Positions 8,601 to 17,352 of a stretch of 64,000 bases of DNA are shown here, in pieces. Position 1 is the stretch's first letter. Each line of letters starts with the position of its first letter. The position numbers were made by a program, and so were the translations under genes. Source of the DNA: DATNPX01 sp036702975 (GTDB lineage: Bacteria > Cyanobacteriota > Vampirovibrionia > Obscuribacterales > Obscuribacteraceae); the NCBI GenBank assembly GCA_036702975.1, contig DATNPX010000056.1, positions 124,001-188,000 on the forward strand, in the 5' to 3' direction. The notes below the pieces were generated by a model, which was given only the letters and a program-made list of their open reading frames with translations, made no database searches and was not told the DNA's origin.

Positions 8601-9931
8601 GATGTTTTCGGTGATGGTGTGGGAGTAGGTTTTGGACTCGCTGGGAGTGCTGTATTCGATGATTTAGCCGTTGCAGGTAGAGCAGTGTTAGATGATTTCG
8701 GTGATGCTGGTAATGCGTTGTTTGATGATTTAGGTGAAGCTGCCGGAATTGAATTTTTCGAGATGCGGTTATCGGCCGGATCCGCTCTTTCCATAAGGCT
8801 GTCGTTGCCGAAGAAATCGACATCTGACTCTTGCTCGTCTGAACTATCTAAGCGGTCAAGTATCGACTTGAGACTCTCGCTGGCTTCACCGCCAGATGAC
8901 TCGCTCTTAGGACGTGTCGTGCCGGTACCGCTAGAAGAGAGCGCCTGTAGTTTGATGAACGTGCTGGTGCTCTTGCGTTTTTGCGCTTGCAAGCGAGTCG
9001 CTGTTGATGTTGCTGCTGGTTTTCTTTGCTCCGGCAGTCCGGTAGCAGAAGCAGACGCGGACGCTTTTTTCTGTTCGGGCATACCAGTGCCCGTAGCTGA
9101 CGGTTTCTTCTGTTCCGGCAAGCCTGAACCAGACGAGGAAGCTTTTTTCGAGTCTTCGGTCTTTGCTGGCTGACTCGCTGCTGCGTGCGCTTGTCCAAGC
9201 TTTTTAGCTACTGCGTCTGCCTTGGCTGCAATTTCTGAAGCTGAAGCCGCTTTCGGTTTGTCATCGTCGTCGGGTGCCAGCGTATCGAGCAAGCCACGCA
9301 GATTGCTGGCTGAATTAGACATGGTGTTCTTTTGCTTCAGGTCTTGTCCTTGCATAGCCGGAAGCTTATTACCCGTTGGTACTTTCTGTCCTTTGACCGG
9401 TGCTTTGTCTGATGTTTCGATCTGTGCTTCTGTCTCTTTGGCATCAACCTTGGCTTCTTCCGCGTGTGGTTGCTGTCCGGCGCCGCGACGAGTTGCACCT
9501 GACTCATCAGATTTTCCGCCTGTGCGAGTGGCACCGCTGCTTTCACCAAGAGATTTGTCCGCACCCTTGAGATATGCCAGGAACGTACAGACCAACCCCC
9601 CAACCAGCATAATGGCAGCTTCAGCCCAATTGAAGATGATGGCGAAGTCGGGCAGGGAGCTTGTTTGCTGCGAGACGACATTGCCTATCGCGCAAAGTGA
9701 AAAAGTGAACACGAACATGGTGGCAAAGATGCGGATTTTTTCTGCACCACTGCGGTTGCGAAATCCCAATAAAGCCAGCACCAGCCCTAGAACTGCTGTG
9801 ATGCCGAAGATTAGTGCTTGCGGTACCTCGGTGACTTGGGAGCCGGGCATGAACTTCAATGCTGCGACCATTAAGCCCGCAAACACGACAAACGCGATTA
9901 CGGCAAACAATAAAGAACGACCCCTGCTCAT
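5657..9931 (-). CDS. Giant membrane-anchored Roadblock/LC7 domain protein (1424 aa)
   Basis: Four hydrophobic helices lie in the first ~120 residues (about 7-28, 38-58, 68-88, 98-120). A long Ser/Pro/Ala/Lys-rich, probably disordered region runs to about residue 800. Three related segments follow (about 820-870, 920-975, 1015-1050), built around DSEIDEIFSNLVPPEAQ and NEATLSHSRL. Next is a roughly 160-residue Ala/Lys/Glu coiled coil (about 1080-1238), then a C-terminal Roadblock/LC7 domain (about 1267-1424) with the MglB-like pattern GIAGSLIVGHDGLVISS. Roadblock proteins bind and regulate small GTPases such as MglA in bacteria; most are only 100-150 residues. I infer a membrane-tethered scaffold that presents a GTPase regulator at the end of a long stalk. 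No GTPase gene is adjacent. The start at 9931 precedes the first helix directly. The individual functions of the middle repeats are unknown. Confidence 0.8.
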   Translation of the reverse strand: MSRGRSLLFAVIAFVVFAGLMVAALKFMPGSQVTEVPQALIFGITAVLGLVLALLGFRNRSGAEKIRIFATMFVFTFSLCAIGNVVSQQTSSLPDFAIIFNWAEAAIMLVGGLVCTFLAYLKGADKSLGESSGATRTGGKSDESGATRRGAGQQPHAEEAKVDAKETEAQIETSDKAPVKGQKVPTGNKLPAMQGQDLKQKNTMSNSASNLRGLLDTLAPDDDDKPKAASASEIAAKADAVAKKLGQAHAAASQPAKTEDSKKASSSGSGLPEQKKPSATGTGMPEQKKASASASATGLPEQRKPAATSTATRLQAQKRKSTSTFIKLQALSSSGTGTTRPKSESSGGEASESLKSILDRLDSSDEQESDVDFFGNDSLMERADPADNRISKNSIPAASPKSSNNALPASPKSSNTALPATAKSSNTALPASPKPTPTPSPKTSSTAMPAAQPEPAKGLQRLGSTQPKPATPAASAPTAKTPPATPAPAAKPAAKMEDMRSPLSLKDSDTSIPVLGANRLTPQAAAKAEATSSPEAKTGGADSQPSLTDMLNSIKTPEVSRTESGGSRPERPVGGLGGSTLGRVAGGKKTGIALGRTSATNLNKVELPSESSFDASEAAAAANIESQKVTGDTPVAAEPEVVAAVAPEPEVTIVETPAETFAVEEAPIAEAVVEELIVEPAPEAIAEPVVEVAVETVVEPVTEPVAEFNAAPDAGETAQTEAAIETSDAYVESFAEITAPVETFSAEPKTDSKPDLAIEQPPSVADLQTRAQEQSIDSFQPDTFTPTFEAEAQSFESFESTNDAMMNFAADQNEVEATPSNTLFESDAVDREIEDIFSNLVPPEAQQEVNEATLSHSRLPAMDRAEAQALLRREDEEEDKPVEKVETKAKTAPKEVAPPATPVKEEKVAATEKAAKAENSNTLFDSEEVDSEIDEIFSNLVPPEAQQVVNEATLSHSRLNAMDEAEARALLGKDDEAANAPGALTRKEEPKAAEVKAPGPSPVVEVKESKQEEKREGLFDPSLDSEIDEIFQGLASEEAQAEVTNETLAKVKNTDAGVSPEMSFAPPSETAVDLVDSLAADKEKEAAEAAAAEATAAAKAEAEAKAKAEAEAKAKEEAEVKAKAEAEAQAKAAADAAAAKAEAEAKAKADAEAQAKAAAAAAAAKAEAEAKAKADAEAQAKAAAEAAEAKAKEEAAAKARAEEEAAAKAKAEAEAKAKEEAEAKAAEAAAEVGEEAAAPAANKPKEVKEFGRLSAKSATAGTTSETVGTMKTIGKLLIDVPAIENIIKTGESGTIGKNLATARVISLQRGEGINALLQKIDTFPGIAGSLIVGHDGLVISSTLKPGTGKDKDTIGALSVACLSSTNLGTKKLEIGKLKQMVFITNSTITVLTDVEVGILAVLLDHLEVDKIDGVLQAIHDTIHG
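6385..6609. repeat. 75-bp tandem repeat inside the coiled-coil coding region
   Basis: Three consecutive 75-bp units start near 6385, 6460 and 6535. The first two are nearly identical and the third is diverged. Each encodes 25 residues of the AEAEAKAKADAEAQAKAA type on the minus strand. The repeat lies within the Roadblock gene and could vary in copy number between strains. Confidence 0.75.
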
Positions 9932-10047
9932 AGCGTCTCGCGCGCGACCTCACCGATCATCATCAACTAACTCAATATACCCGATGCGCGGTTCCAATCC
10001 TTTGCTTGGCAAGAATTTTGTGGGCGCTTGAGAAACTTTGCAGTGAG

Positions 10048-12630
10048 TTACCGATAAGTAACGCCGAGTCTTTTCGACAATGACGATTTAATTTTCTGGA
10101 TCAGGCTCTCTATCTCTTCCGTGGTCATGGTCTTTTCGGGATGTTGCAAGCGAAGCCGAAAGGACAAGCTTTTCAGACCGTTTTCTAGTTTGAATGTACT
10201 TACCAATTCCACATCTTTGAGCGTTTGCCCTGCGGACGCCAAGATGCAAGAGCGAATGGTAGTGTATGCCAGATGCTCTGGCACGTCAGCCGTGATGTCA
10301 CGCTGCACGGTCGGTGTGTTTGCGGTCTCTTTAAATGATCGACCCTTGCCCAATGATTTAATGAGATCAAGGTTTATTTCGAACATGTACACGGGCACCT
10401 TTATTTCTTGTTCGTCTGCGATCTGTGGATGAAGCTCGCCGAAGTATCCAAGACAAATCTCGTCATTGGGCCTCTTTCCGCGGCCATTTTTATCAGCCTC
10501 CCCGCTTTTCGCCTGTTGATTTTCTGGCTTCGCTGATTTTTCGTCTGATAAAACAGGTGGCTTGTGACTGAATGTAATCGAGAATGTTTTTCCTGGATGG
10601 AAGACCTTTGTTTGCCATCCGTCATTTGTGGCGGTTTCACTTTCACCAGCTAAAACCTGGCTATAGCGAATCTTTTCTGAATCGACGCGCAACAAAGAAA
10701 GGATGTTTTCCAGCTGTCCTTTAACTGTATAGATATCGCATATATCTTTGTTCCCTTGCCAATTTAGTTCATTTGGGCTTCCGACCAGAATCGCTCCCAG
10801 CGTGTTAGGCTCGACCACACCAGTTCCCCAGGGGCTCTTTTCCGAACGCAAATATGTTCGGCCTATCTCGAACAGCCAGGCTTTTTTGCGACCGCGAGAG
10901 TAGTTGAAAGCTGCGGCTTGAACTAATCCGGGCAGCAAACTGCGGCGTAAAACCTGATGCTCAACGGAGAGTGGATTCAATACACTCACACAGCCATCGT
11001 CACTTCCGCTCATGACCGCACTCGTTAAGCTGCTCAACCAGGCCTCTGAAAAGCCCCATGTGCACAATGTCTGTTTGATGCGTTGGAATGTTTGATCTTG
11101 CGGTATAGCCGCTAGAGTCGAGGATGGCATGGTTACCGGAAGTTTGTCGTATCCCCACAAGCGACACACCTCTTCGACCAGGTCTATCTCTCTGCTCACG
11201 TCGCTTTGACGGAAGCTTGGTACCGTTGCAGTGACGTTGTCTTCGTCATTGATTGTGATGCTGAAACCCAGTGGCGAAATAAGCTCTTGCACTTGCTTGC
11301 CTGTGAACTCCAGACCGAGCATGCGCTTTAATTGATGCAGCCTCAAACCGACCTTTTTCGCTTCGATCTCCGCACTACCAGCGGTGTATATTTCGCCAAC
11401 TGCCGGCTCGTCGGCACCGCAATATTTGGCAATCAGATATGCTGCACGGTTTGAGGCGTTCCGCACGCCGGCAGCGTCGACTCCACGCTCGAAACGCAGG
11501 CTGGCATCACTTGAAAGTCCGAGCAAGCGGCTCGCTCTTCTTACTCTTGCCGGGGCGAATGACGCCGCCTCAAGAGCTATGCTGGTTGTGCTGTCTGAGA
11601 TCTCAGAATCTTTGCTACCCATCACTCCAGCGACACCGACGACATTCTTCGTGTCTGCAATTACGAGCATTTCGTTTGTCAGCTCTCGCTTTTTGCCGTC
11701 GAGTGTTTCAAGGATTTCGCCGGCTTTTGCTCGACGAACGGCGATGGTACTTCCTTCGAGCTTGGCTGCGTCGTACGCATGCAGGGGTTGTCCTAGTTCA
11801 TGCATGACGTAATTAGTGATGTCGACAATCGGGCTAACCGAGCGCACTCCAATTGCCGTTAAACGTTTGGTGATGAATTCAGGCAGTGATTTTTGTTTGA
11901 GACCGTTAAACAGCCTGATGGTCAAGAAGCGGCAATCCGCGGGATCTTCGATTGAGACATGGAAGGCACTCGTGCTTTTTTCTTGCTTGAACTCGTCTAG
12001 CGACCAGAGTGGTTGCTTGAGGGGGCGACTAAGCAGGGCGGCGACTTCTCTGGCTAGTCCGCATACGGACATCGCGTCGCCTCGATTGGAGCGTGGCTCA
12101 ACATGCAGCACATAGTCCGGTTTTAAGGACAAAAGCTCGCGTGCATCGTGTCCGATTTTCCCTTGCATCGTTGCTTTATCCAGTATCAAAATGCCGGCTT
12201 CCGGGTCGCTGACACCGTTGACCGTGATACCCAACTCCGACGGCGAGCAAAGCATGCCGTTAGACTGTACGCCACGGATTGCTGAAGCCTTGATAAATAA
12301 TGGACCTCCAGTTTTCCGGTCTAATACTCGTGCACCAGGCAACGCAACCGGAATAATCTGTCCTGGCTCAATGTTTTGCGCACCACAAACGATTTCAACT
12401 GGGTCTTGACCGGGCGCAATTCTGGTTTTAGTCAGACGAATCTTGTCAGCATTAGGGTGCTGATGAATCTCTATGATCTCACCAATTACAAGCGGACCTT
12501 CGATAGCGGCACCGACAGTTGTAACCTCTTCCACTTCAAAAGCGCCCATTGTCAGCTTCTCTGCCAACTCTTGCGGTGAGACTCCGTTCAGATCAACATA
12601 GTCTGAAAGCCAGTCGAAAGAAAGTTTCAT
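10048..12630 (-). CDS. pheT: Phenylalanine--tRNA ligase beta subunit
   Basis: An 860-residue beta chain of the alpha2-beta2 enzyme that charges tRNA-Phe. The N-terminus MKLSFDWLSDYVDL and the EMAP/tRNA-binding stretch EIIEIHQHPNADKIRLTK are characteristic. They are followed by the B3/4 editing domain, the B5 domain and a C-terminal FDX-ACB anticodon-binding domain (TVQRDITADVPEHLAY near residue 765). It is a little longer than the usual ~800 residues. A Lys/Gln/Gly-rich insertion around residue 700 (KSAKPENQQAKSGEADKNG) accounts for much of the excess. It lies 71 nt downstream of pheS on the same strand, the standard pheS-pheT order, and is probably cotranscribed with it. Confidence 0.97.
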   Translation of the reverse strand: MKLSFDWLSDYVDLNGVSPQELAEKLTMGAFEVEEVTTVGAAIEGPLVIGEIIEIHQHPNADKIRLTKTRIAPGQDPVEIVCGAQNIEPGQIIPVALPGARVLDRKTGGPLFIKASAIRGVQSNGMLCSPSELGITVNGVSDPEAGILILDKATMQGKIGHDARELLSLKPDYVLHVEPRSNRGDAMSVCGLAREVAALLSRPLKQPLWSLDEFKQEKSTSAFHVSIEDPADCRFLTIRLFNGLKQKSLPEFITKRLTAIGVRSVSPIVDITNYVMHELGQPLHAYDAAKLEGSTIAVRRAKAGEILETLDGKKRELTNEMLVIADTKNVVGVAGVMGSKDSEISDSTTSIALEAASFAPARVRRASRLLGLSSDASLRFERGVDAAGVRNASNRAAYLIAKYCGADEPAVGEIYTAGSAEIEAKKVGLRLHQLKRMLGLEFTGKQVQELISPLGFSITINDEDNVTATVPSFRQSDVSREIDLVEEVCRLWGYDKLPVTMPSSTLAAIPQDQTFQRIKQTLCTWGFSEAWLSSLTSAVMSGSDDGCVSVLNPLSVEHQVLRRSLLPGLVQAAAFNYSRGRKKAWLFEIGRTYLRSEKSPWGTGVVEPNTLGAILVGSPNELNWQGNKDICDIYTVKGQLENILSLLRVDSEKIRYSQVLAGESETATNDGWQTKVFHPGKTFSITFSHKPPVLSDEKSAKPENQQAKSGEADKNGRGKRPNDEICLGYFGELHPQIADEQEIKVPVYMFEINLDLIKSLGKGRSFKETANTPTVQRDITADVPEHLAYTTIRSCILASAGQTLKDVELVSTFKLENGLKSLSFRLRLQHPEKTMTTEEIESLIQKIKSSLSKRLGVTYR

Positions 12631-12701
12631 TGTTACCTCAGCCTGAATGCTTGTTACTGCAAAATCCTTTAAATCACCGATCGTTCGCCGAGTTCCAGGA
12701 G

Positions 12702-13748
12702 CTAGAATTGCTCGAGGAAGCGCAGGTCATTGACCCAGAAGTGGCGAATGTCGTTAATACCATATTTCAACATCGCCACGCGTTCGATACCCATGCCGAA
12801 TGCAAATCCGCTCCAGATCTCGGGATCGATGTCGACAGTTTTGAGAACATTGGGATCGACCATGCCGCATCCAAGCAACTCTAACCACCCGCGGTGCCCG
12901 CAAGTGCGGCAGCCCTGACCGGGAACCGGGCAGAACGGGCACTGCGAATCAAGTTCGGCGCTTGGTTCGGTAAATGGAAAGAAGTCAGGGCGAAACCTTA
13001 TTTTGAGTGGCTTGCCGAAAAACAGGCGGATGAACTCAGTGAGCGTTCCTTTCAAGTCACCGAAGGTGACGTTTTTGTCGATCAGCAAGCCTTCCACTTG
13101 ATGGAAGACAGGATACTTGCGCGCATTTACCTCTTCATTGCGATAAACACGGCCAGGTGAGATGACGCGCATCGGTGGTTTCAACTTCTGCATCGTTCTT
13201 ATTTGCACTGTCGATGTTTGACTGCGTAAGAGCGTGCCACCACCAAGGTTGGTATAGAAAGTGTCTTGCTCATCTCTTGCCGGGTGATTGGCCGGTGTAT
13301 TCAAAGCATCAAAGTTGTAAAAGTCTGTCTCGACCTCTGGACCTTCTGCTACGGAAAATCCCATACCGTAGAAAATTTGCGTGATCTCTTCAACGATTTG
13401 AGTCAACGGATGCAGGTGCCCGATTGTCGGTACCATGCCTGGAAGCGTGATGTCTATTGCTTCGACCGTCAATTTTTGTTCCAACTCTTTTCTATAGATG
13501 ACTTTTTGCGCATCGTCGAAAACGCTCTGAAGATTGTTTTTCACTTCGTTTGCCCGTTGCCCGATTAACGGTTTGTCTTCTTTTGAGAGCGTTCCCAGTT
13601 GCCGCAATACCTTCGTTAGCCGCCCGCTCTGCCCGAGAAACTCAAGACGAGCTGTCTCTAGCTCTGTGGCGTTGGCAGCTTTTTGAAAGGTCGATTTCGC
13701 TTCTTCTTCAATTGAAGCCAGTTCTTTTTTTAGTTCGTCGATTGCCAA
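12702..13748 (-). CDS. pheS: Phenylalanine--tRNA ligase alpha subunit
   Basis: A 348-residue catalytic subunit of phenylalanyl-tRNA synthetase, a class II enzyme. It has an N-terminal coiled coil (residues 1-90) and then the catalytic core. Motif 2 is recognisable in ISPGRVYRNEEVNARKYPVFHQ and motif 3 in GMGIERVAMLKYG. The stretch HPARDEQDTFYT is also typical. Length matches the family. The start is TTG at 13748 (the peptide begins MAIDELKKELASIEE). No good Shine-Dalgarno sequence is visible, only GGGG about 13 nt upstream. It is first in the pheS-pheT pair and divergent from the Nudix gene. Confidence 0.96.
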   Translation of the reverse strand: MAIDELKKELASIEEEAKSTFQKAANATELETARLEFLGQSGRLTKVLRQLGTLSKEDKPLIGQRANEVKNNLQSVFDDAQKVIYRKELEQKLTVEAIDITLPGMVPTIGHLHPLTQIVEEITQIFYGMGFSVAEGPEVETDFYNFDALNTPANHPARDEQDTFYTNLGGGTLLRSQTSTVQIRTMQKLKPPMRVISPGRVYRNEEVNARKYPVFHQVEGLLIDKNVTFGDLKGTLTEFIRLFFGKPLKIRFRPDFFPFTEPSAELDSQCPFCPVPGQGCRTCGHRGWLELLGCGMVDPNVLKTVDIDPEIWSGFAFGMGIERVAMLKYGINDIRHFWVNDLRFLEQF

Positions 13749-13909
13749 GTTATAATTTTCCCCAACGCGCTATTCGCATTACAACAGGTCTAAGTTATCA
13801 GACTGGCAGGCATTTGCGGGGCAGGCGGCGAAGTTAGTTGCGAATTGAAAATAAAAATTCGGACTGAGAAAGCTTACAATTGCACTTATGGTGCCCGCAG
13901 GACAGTCCC

Positions 13910-14389
13910 TTGTCGAAACAACGTTTTAAACGCCGCCCAGGACAAACGATTCCGACGACTCGCGTATCAGTTGTTGTGCTTGATAGTGACGAGAAGAAAA
14001 TCTTGCTCGTGAGACACAGGAAAGGCAGTCGTCAATACTGGGTGCTCCCGGGCGGCCGGCTCGAATATGGCGAAACCTTCCATGAGTGCGCCATTCGGGA
14101 GCTGAAGGAAGAGACGGGATTGGACGTGGCGATAGAACGCTTCTTGTTTATTTCAGAAGCGATTGCTCCGGATCGCACGAGGCACATCGTCAATATATTT
14201 GTGCAAGCCACTGTTACAGGCGGCGTTCTAAAAGTCGGCAATGAACCGGTCTTAGCAGGCGTCGAGTTTATCGACTTGACTGAATTGGAACGTATGACCC
14301 TTTTTCCGCCAGTAGGGCAGATGATTCTCGATTCTCTCCCTAATGGCTTTTCCGATACTATCAAATACCTTGGCAATCTCTGGGTGTAG
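13910..14389 (+). CDS. Nudix hydrolase
   Basis: A 159-residue pyrophosphohydrolase of the Nudix superfamily, which removes a nucleoside monophosphate or phosphate from compounds of the type NDP-X. The Nudix box is complete (GGRLEYGETFHECAIREL followed by KEETGL), with the two metal-binding glutamates of the REXXEE core. The substrate cannot be told from sequence. The frame extends to a TTG at 13880, but TTG 13910 has an AGGA about 8 nt upstream and directly precedes the conserved domain. The gene is divergent from pheS. Confidence 0.85.
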   Translation: MSKQRFKRRPGQTIPTTRVSVVVLDSDEKKILLVRHRKGSRQYWVLPGGRLEYGETFHECAIRELKEETGLDVAIERFLFISEAIAPDRTRHIVNIFVQATVTGGVLKVGNEPVLAGVEFIDLTELERMTLFPPVGQMILDSLPNGFSDTIKYLGNLWV

Positions 14390-14469
14390 TATCATTAGGG
14401 CTTCAAATGTATTTGTTGACTTCCGCTTCCGAATCGAAGGCGAAGCGGGCGACGTTGGGAGATTTGTTC

Positions 14470-14640
14470 ATGCCACAGCAAAAAGGTTTCAAGCGCGCTC
14501 AGAAAGTTGCAGTGCGCAAGCAAAAGCAATCCGCACAAGCTCGTAAGGCCAACCTGCGCCGAGTCGAGCGGGCGCAAGAGGTTGCGGAGAAGGAAGTTGC
14601 TGCTGCTAAAGATGCAGTCAACAAAAAGGCCGCCATCTAG
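14470..14640 (+). CDS. Small basic helical protein (56 aa), unknown
   Basis: A short Lys/Arg/Ala-rich protein beginning MPQQKGFKRAQKVAVRKQKQ, predicted to be almost entirely helical, with acidic residues in its C-terminal half. ATG 14470 has GGGAG about 8 nt upstream, a better start than the ATG at 14407. I do not recognise the family. The high charge suggests it binds nucleic acid or the ribosome, which is inference only. It sits between a Nudix gene and the converging obg gene. Confidence 0.65.
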   Translation: MPQQKGFKRAQKVAVRKQKQSAQARKANLRRVERAQEVAEKEVAAAKDAVNKKAAI

Positions 14641-14710
14641 TTCTTGTTTCGAAAGTTTTATTAGAAATGTGTAATTAGCGTGTCTTTTCTCAGGGCGTGC
14701 GCTAGCTCGA

Positions 14711-16006
14711 TTAGAGTAGTCCCTCGCCAAAAGTGAACGTCATCCCGGCAGCGACGATTTCTGCACCAGGCTTTGCACCCTGTTTGATCAATTCATCGAT
14801 CACTCCCATTGCTTGCAACAATGAATGCAGATGAAAGAGTGAATCAGGGTCTTTTAGGTCTGTCACGGCGATCAATCTCTCGACACGGTCGCCTTCTATA
14901 AAGAACAGTTTCTTTGCCCGGCTTACCGTGAAGAAATCAGCAGGTCGCTCCTTGGCACGTTCGTCTTCAATCAGGTCTGGTTCTTGAGCTGCGTCTAGCT
15001 TCTTGGTTTTGCTCAACTCTAACGCTGCATATTGGCAAAGCTCCTTTGTCTGCAGGGTTGTAGCTGCCGAGATGACACGAACTGCTATGAAGGTTTTGGC
15101 AAAGTTTTTCGCCACTTCGTCTTTAGCTTTTTCGATTTGCTCTGGTTCAACCGCATCGCATTTGTTCAAAACGAGTATCTGTGGCAAAGCCGAGATTGAC
15201 TGACCATAAGCGTTTAGTTCGGTGAGAATTGTTTGAATGTCTTCGACTAGATTCTCTGATGTGACGTCGACGATGTGCAGGAGCAATCGTGTTCGCTCCA
15301 CGTGGCGAAGAAAGTCGTGGCCAAGTCCAACCCCGCGTGAAGCTCCTTCAATCAGACCGGGAATGTCAGCTGCGACGAAAGAAGTGTCCTCGTCAACTCT
15401 GACGACACCGAGCATTGGTTCTAGAGTAGAAAAAGGATAATTGGCGATTTTCGGTTTCGCTGCCGAAATTACCGATAAGAGGGTCGATTTCCCGGCATTG
15501 GGCAAGCCTACGAGACCAACATCGGCGAGAATCTTCAGCTCCAGAGTCAGTTTTCGATAAACGCCTGCTTGACCTGGCTCGCAAAAATGCGGTGCGCGGT
15601 GAGTCGGCGAAGCCAGAAGGGAGTTACCTCGGCCGCCTCTTCCGCCCTCTGCAACCAGCACTCTTTGATTCCGTTTGATCAGATCTGCCACCACTTCACC
15701 GGTGGTGGCATCTTTGACAACTGTGCCGATAGGAACCCGTATGACCAGATCCTGCCCAGCCTTGCCGTTCATGCTTTTCGGCTTCCCTCGTTCGCCGTTT
15801 TTTGCCTCGAATTTATTCTTGAACTTGAAGTCGACAAGTGTATTCAAGTCTTCTGTCGCCTCAAGCAAGACGTGGCCGCCCCTGCCACCACTGCCACCTG
15901 CAGGACCTCCCATAGGCTCGTACTTATCGCGGCGCCAGGCGATCATTCCATTGCCGCCGTCGCCTGAACGTGCTTCTATAACTGCTAAGTCTATAAAGTT
16001 CGCCAT
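14711..16006 (-). CDS. obg: GTPase Obg
   Basis: A 431-residue essential GTPase involved in late 50S ribosome assembly and stress control. The glycine-rich Obg fold is clear at residues 1-158 (GGDGGNGMIAWRRDKYEPMG). The G domain follows with Walker A GLPNAGKST, a switch region DIPGLIEGA and NKCD for guanine specificity. A C-terminal OCT domain extends from about residue 345. Length and domain order match the bacterial family. It converges with the small basic-protein gene at 14470. Confidence 0.97.
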   Translation of the reverse strand: MANFIDLAVIEARSGDGGNGMIAWRRDKYEPMGGPAGGSGGRGGHVLLEATEDLNTLVDFKFKNKFEAKNGERGKPKSMNGKAGQDLVIRVPIGTVVKDATTGEVVADLIKRNQRVLVAEGGRGGRGNSLLASPTHRAPHFCEPGQAGVYRKLTLELKILADVGLVGLPNAGKSTLLSVISAAKPKIANYPFSTLEPMLGVVRVDEDTSFVAADIPGLIEGASRGVGLGHDFLRHVERTRLLLHIVDVTSENLVEDIQTILTELNAYGQSISALPQILVLNKCDAVEPEQIEKAKDEVAKNFAKTFIAVRVISAATTLQTKELCQYAALELSKTKKLDAAQEPDLIEDERAKERPADFFTVSRAKKLFFIEGDRVERLIAVTDLKDPDSLFHLHSLLQAMGVIDELIKQGAKPGAEIVAAGMTFTFGEGLL

Positions 16007-16170
16007 GTTTGTCTAAATCAGGGGGAGGGTAAATCTTATCTGATCTGCTCCCTGTGGGTTGCGTTCTAATTCAAGAGATTTCTATATACTTGTCTGGGGG
16101 TTTTTCGGTTAGCGATAATTAGTTGCCATTGCCATGTGCTGGCAAGGGGCAAATCCGGGGAGGATTGTCA

Positions 16171-16383
16171 GTGGAAGAAAGAATCACTATTCACGAAAAA
16201 GCTCGTGGAGAGTCTATCAACGTGTACATCGGTGAGTACAAGGGGACAAAATACCTCCACATTCGTGAATGGTACGTCGATAAGGATTCCGAAGAGAAGC
16301 CAACCAAGAAAGGCGTCGCACTGCCCATCGATAAGATCGATGCACTAAAAGAGGCGATAGATCGCCTCGTACCGAAAACCTAG
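16171..16383 (+). CDS. PC4/p15-like single-stranded DNA-binding protein
   Basis: A 70-residue protein resembling the C-terminal domain of the transcriptional coactivator PC4 (p15). The conserved part is INVYIGEYKGTKYLHIREWY followed by a KKGVALPIDK block and a final amphipathic helix (DALKEAIDRL). Such proteins dimerise and bind single-stranded DNA, and bacterial versions are often linked to transcription or repair. A GGGGAGG at 16157-16163 is too close to TTG 16165 but 7 nt from GTG 16171, so GTG is the start chosen. It ends 15 nt before the M23 peptidase gene, so the two may be cotranscribed. Confidence 0.8.
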   Translation: MEERITIHEKARGESINVYIGEYKGTKYLHIREWYVDKDSEEKPTKKGVALPIDKIDALKEAIDRLVPKT

Positions 16384-16398
16384 ATTGAGAGCTTTTTG

Positions 16399-17298
16399 AT
16401 GTTCGACCGACTGGCGCTGTCCCGCGCTCGTTCAACGTTTGTTGCCCTGGCTGCTGCCGCACAGGCGCTCTGGTCCCTTCCCTTGCCGGCTCTTTCTGCT
16501 GTAGAAGTTTCCAGCAGGAACGTTCGCCAAGGCGATACTATTGAAATTTCTCTAACCGGCGCTTCAGCTACTTCTGATAATTCAGCCGGTGCAAACGCGT
16601 CGGCGACCTTCAATGGCAATACTTACAAATTCTTCACGGTCAGTGGCAAGCCGGATGCTGATGGAACAAGCACCACTAAAGAAACGGCACTACTGGCAGT
16701 GCCTGCAGATCTCGATCCCGGAAAATATCCGCTAAAAGTCGGCGATGAAACAATCTCTTTGACCGTGCGCGCCGGCTTGTTTCCGCTGCAGCATATTCGC
16801 CTCGCTCCTTCCAAAGACAACTTCGACACTTCTGCTGGAGAAGAAGAAGCTATCGACAAGGCCAAGGCGACTTTGAGTGACGAGCGCATGTGGAGCGGCC
16901 CATTTAGCGCACCTAGTAAGGCTCGAACTTCTACAGGCTTCGGCTTAAAGCGCATGGTCAACGGACGCCTTTTGAAGGACTATTTTCACTCAGGCTTGGA
17001 TTTCGCCGGAGCGCTCGGTTCGCCAATCACAGCTTGCGCCGGAGGTAAGGTGGTACTAGTTGGGCGTGGCTTCAAGTTGCATGGCAACACAGTAGCCATA
17101 GACCACGGCCAAGGTGTTGTCTCGTTCTACATTCATATGAATTCAATCAAAGTGAAAGAGGGCGACCTGGTTAAACAAGGGCAAACCTTAGGCACAGTCG
17201 GTCAGACTGGTCGCGCTACTGGACCTCACCTGCATTTCAGCATTTACGTCAACAAAGTAGCAGCCAATCCGTCGAACTGGTTCGCATCATCTTTTTGA
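16399..17298 (+). CDS. Secreted M23 family metallopeptidase (LytM-like)
   Basis: A 299-residue secreted protein with a C-terminal peptidase M23 (LytM/DUF-lysostaphin type) domain. A hydrophobic Ala/Leu-rich signal segment occupies about residues 10-35. A beta-rich N-terminal region of about 100 residues follows (EVSSRNVRQGDTIEISL). The zinc site is visible as HSGLDFAG (His and Asp) and GPHLHFSIYV (HxH), with an intervening FYIHMNSI. All three expected metal ligands are present, so it is probably an active endopeptidase on peptidoglycan cross-links. A TTG directly precedes the ATG at 16399; the ATG is preferred. The gene converges with an unknown protein gene at 17353. Confidence 0.88.
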   Translation: MFDRLALSRARSTFVALAAAAQALWSLPLPALSAVEVSSRNVRQGDTIEISLTGASATSDNSAGANASATFNGNTYKFFTVSGKPDADGTSTTKETALLAVPADLDPGKYPLKVGDETISLTVRAGLFPLQHIRLAPSKDNFDTSAGEEEAIDKAKATLSDERMWSGPFSAPSKARTSTGFGLKRMVNGRLLKDYFHSGLDFAGALGSPITACAGGKVVLVGRGFKLHGNTVAIDHGQGVVSFYIHMNSIKVKEGDLVKQGQTLGTVGQTGRATGPHLHFSIYVNKVAANPSNWFASSF

Positions 17299-17352
17299 AT
17301 TGACCGCGGCGTTGATTAACTGTCTGCTTAAATCGTTTCGGATTTGCAGCGC

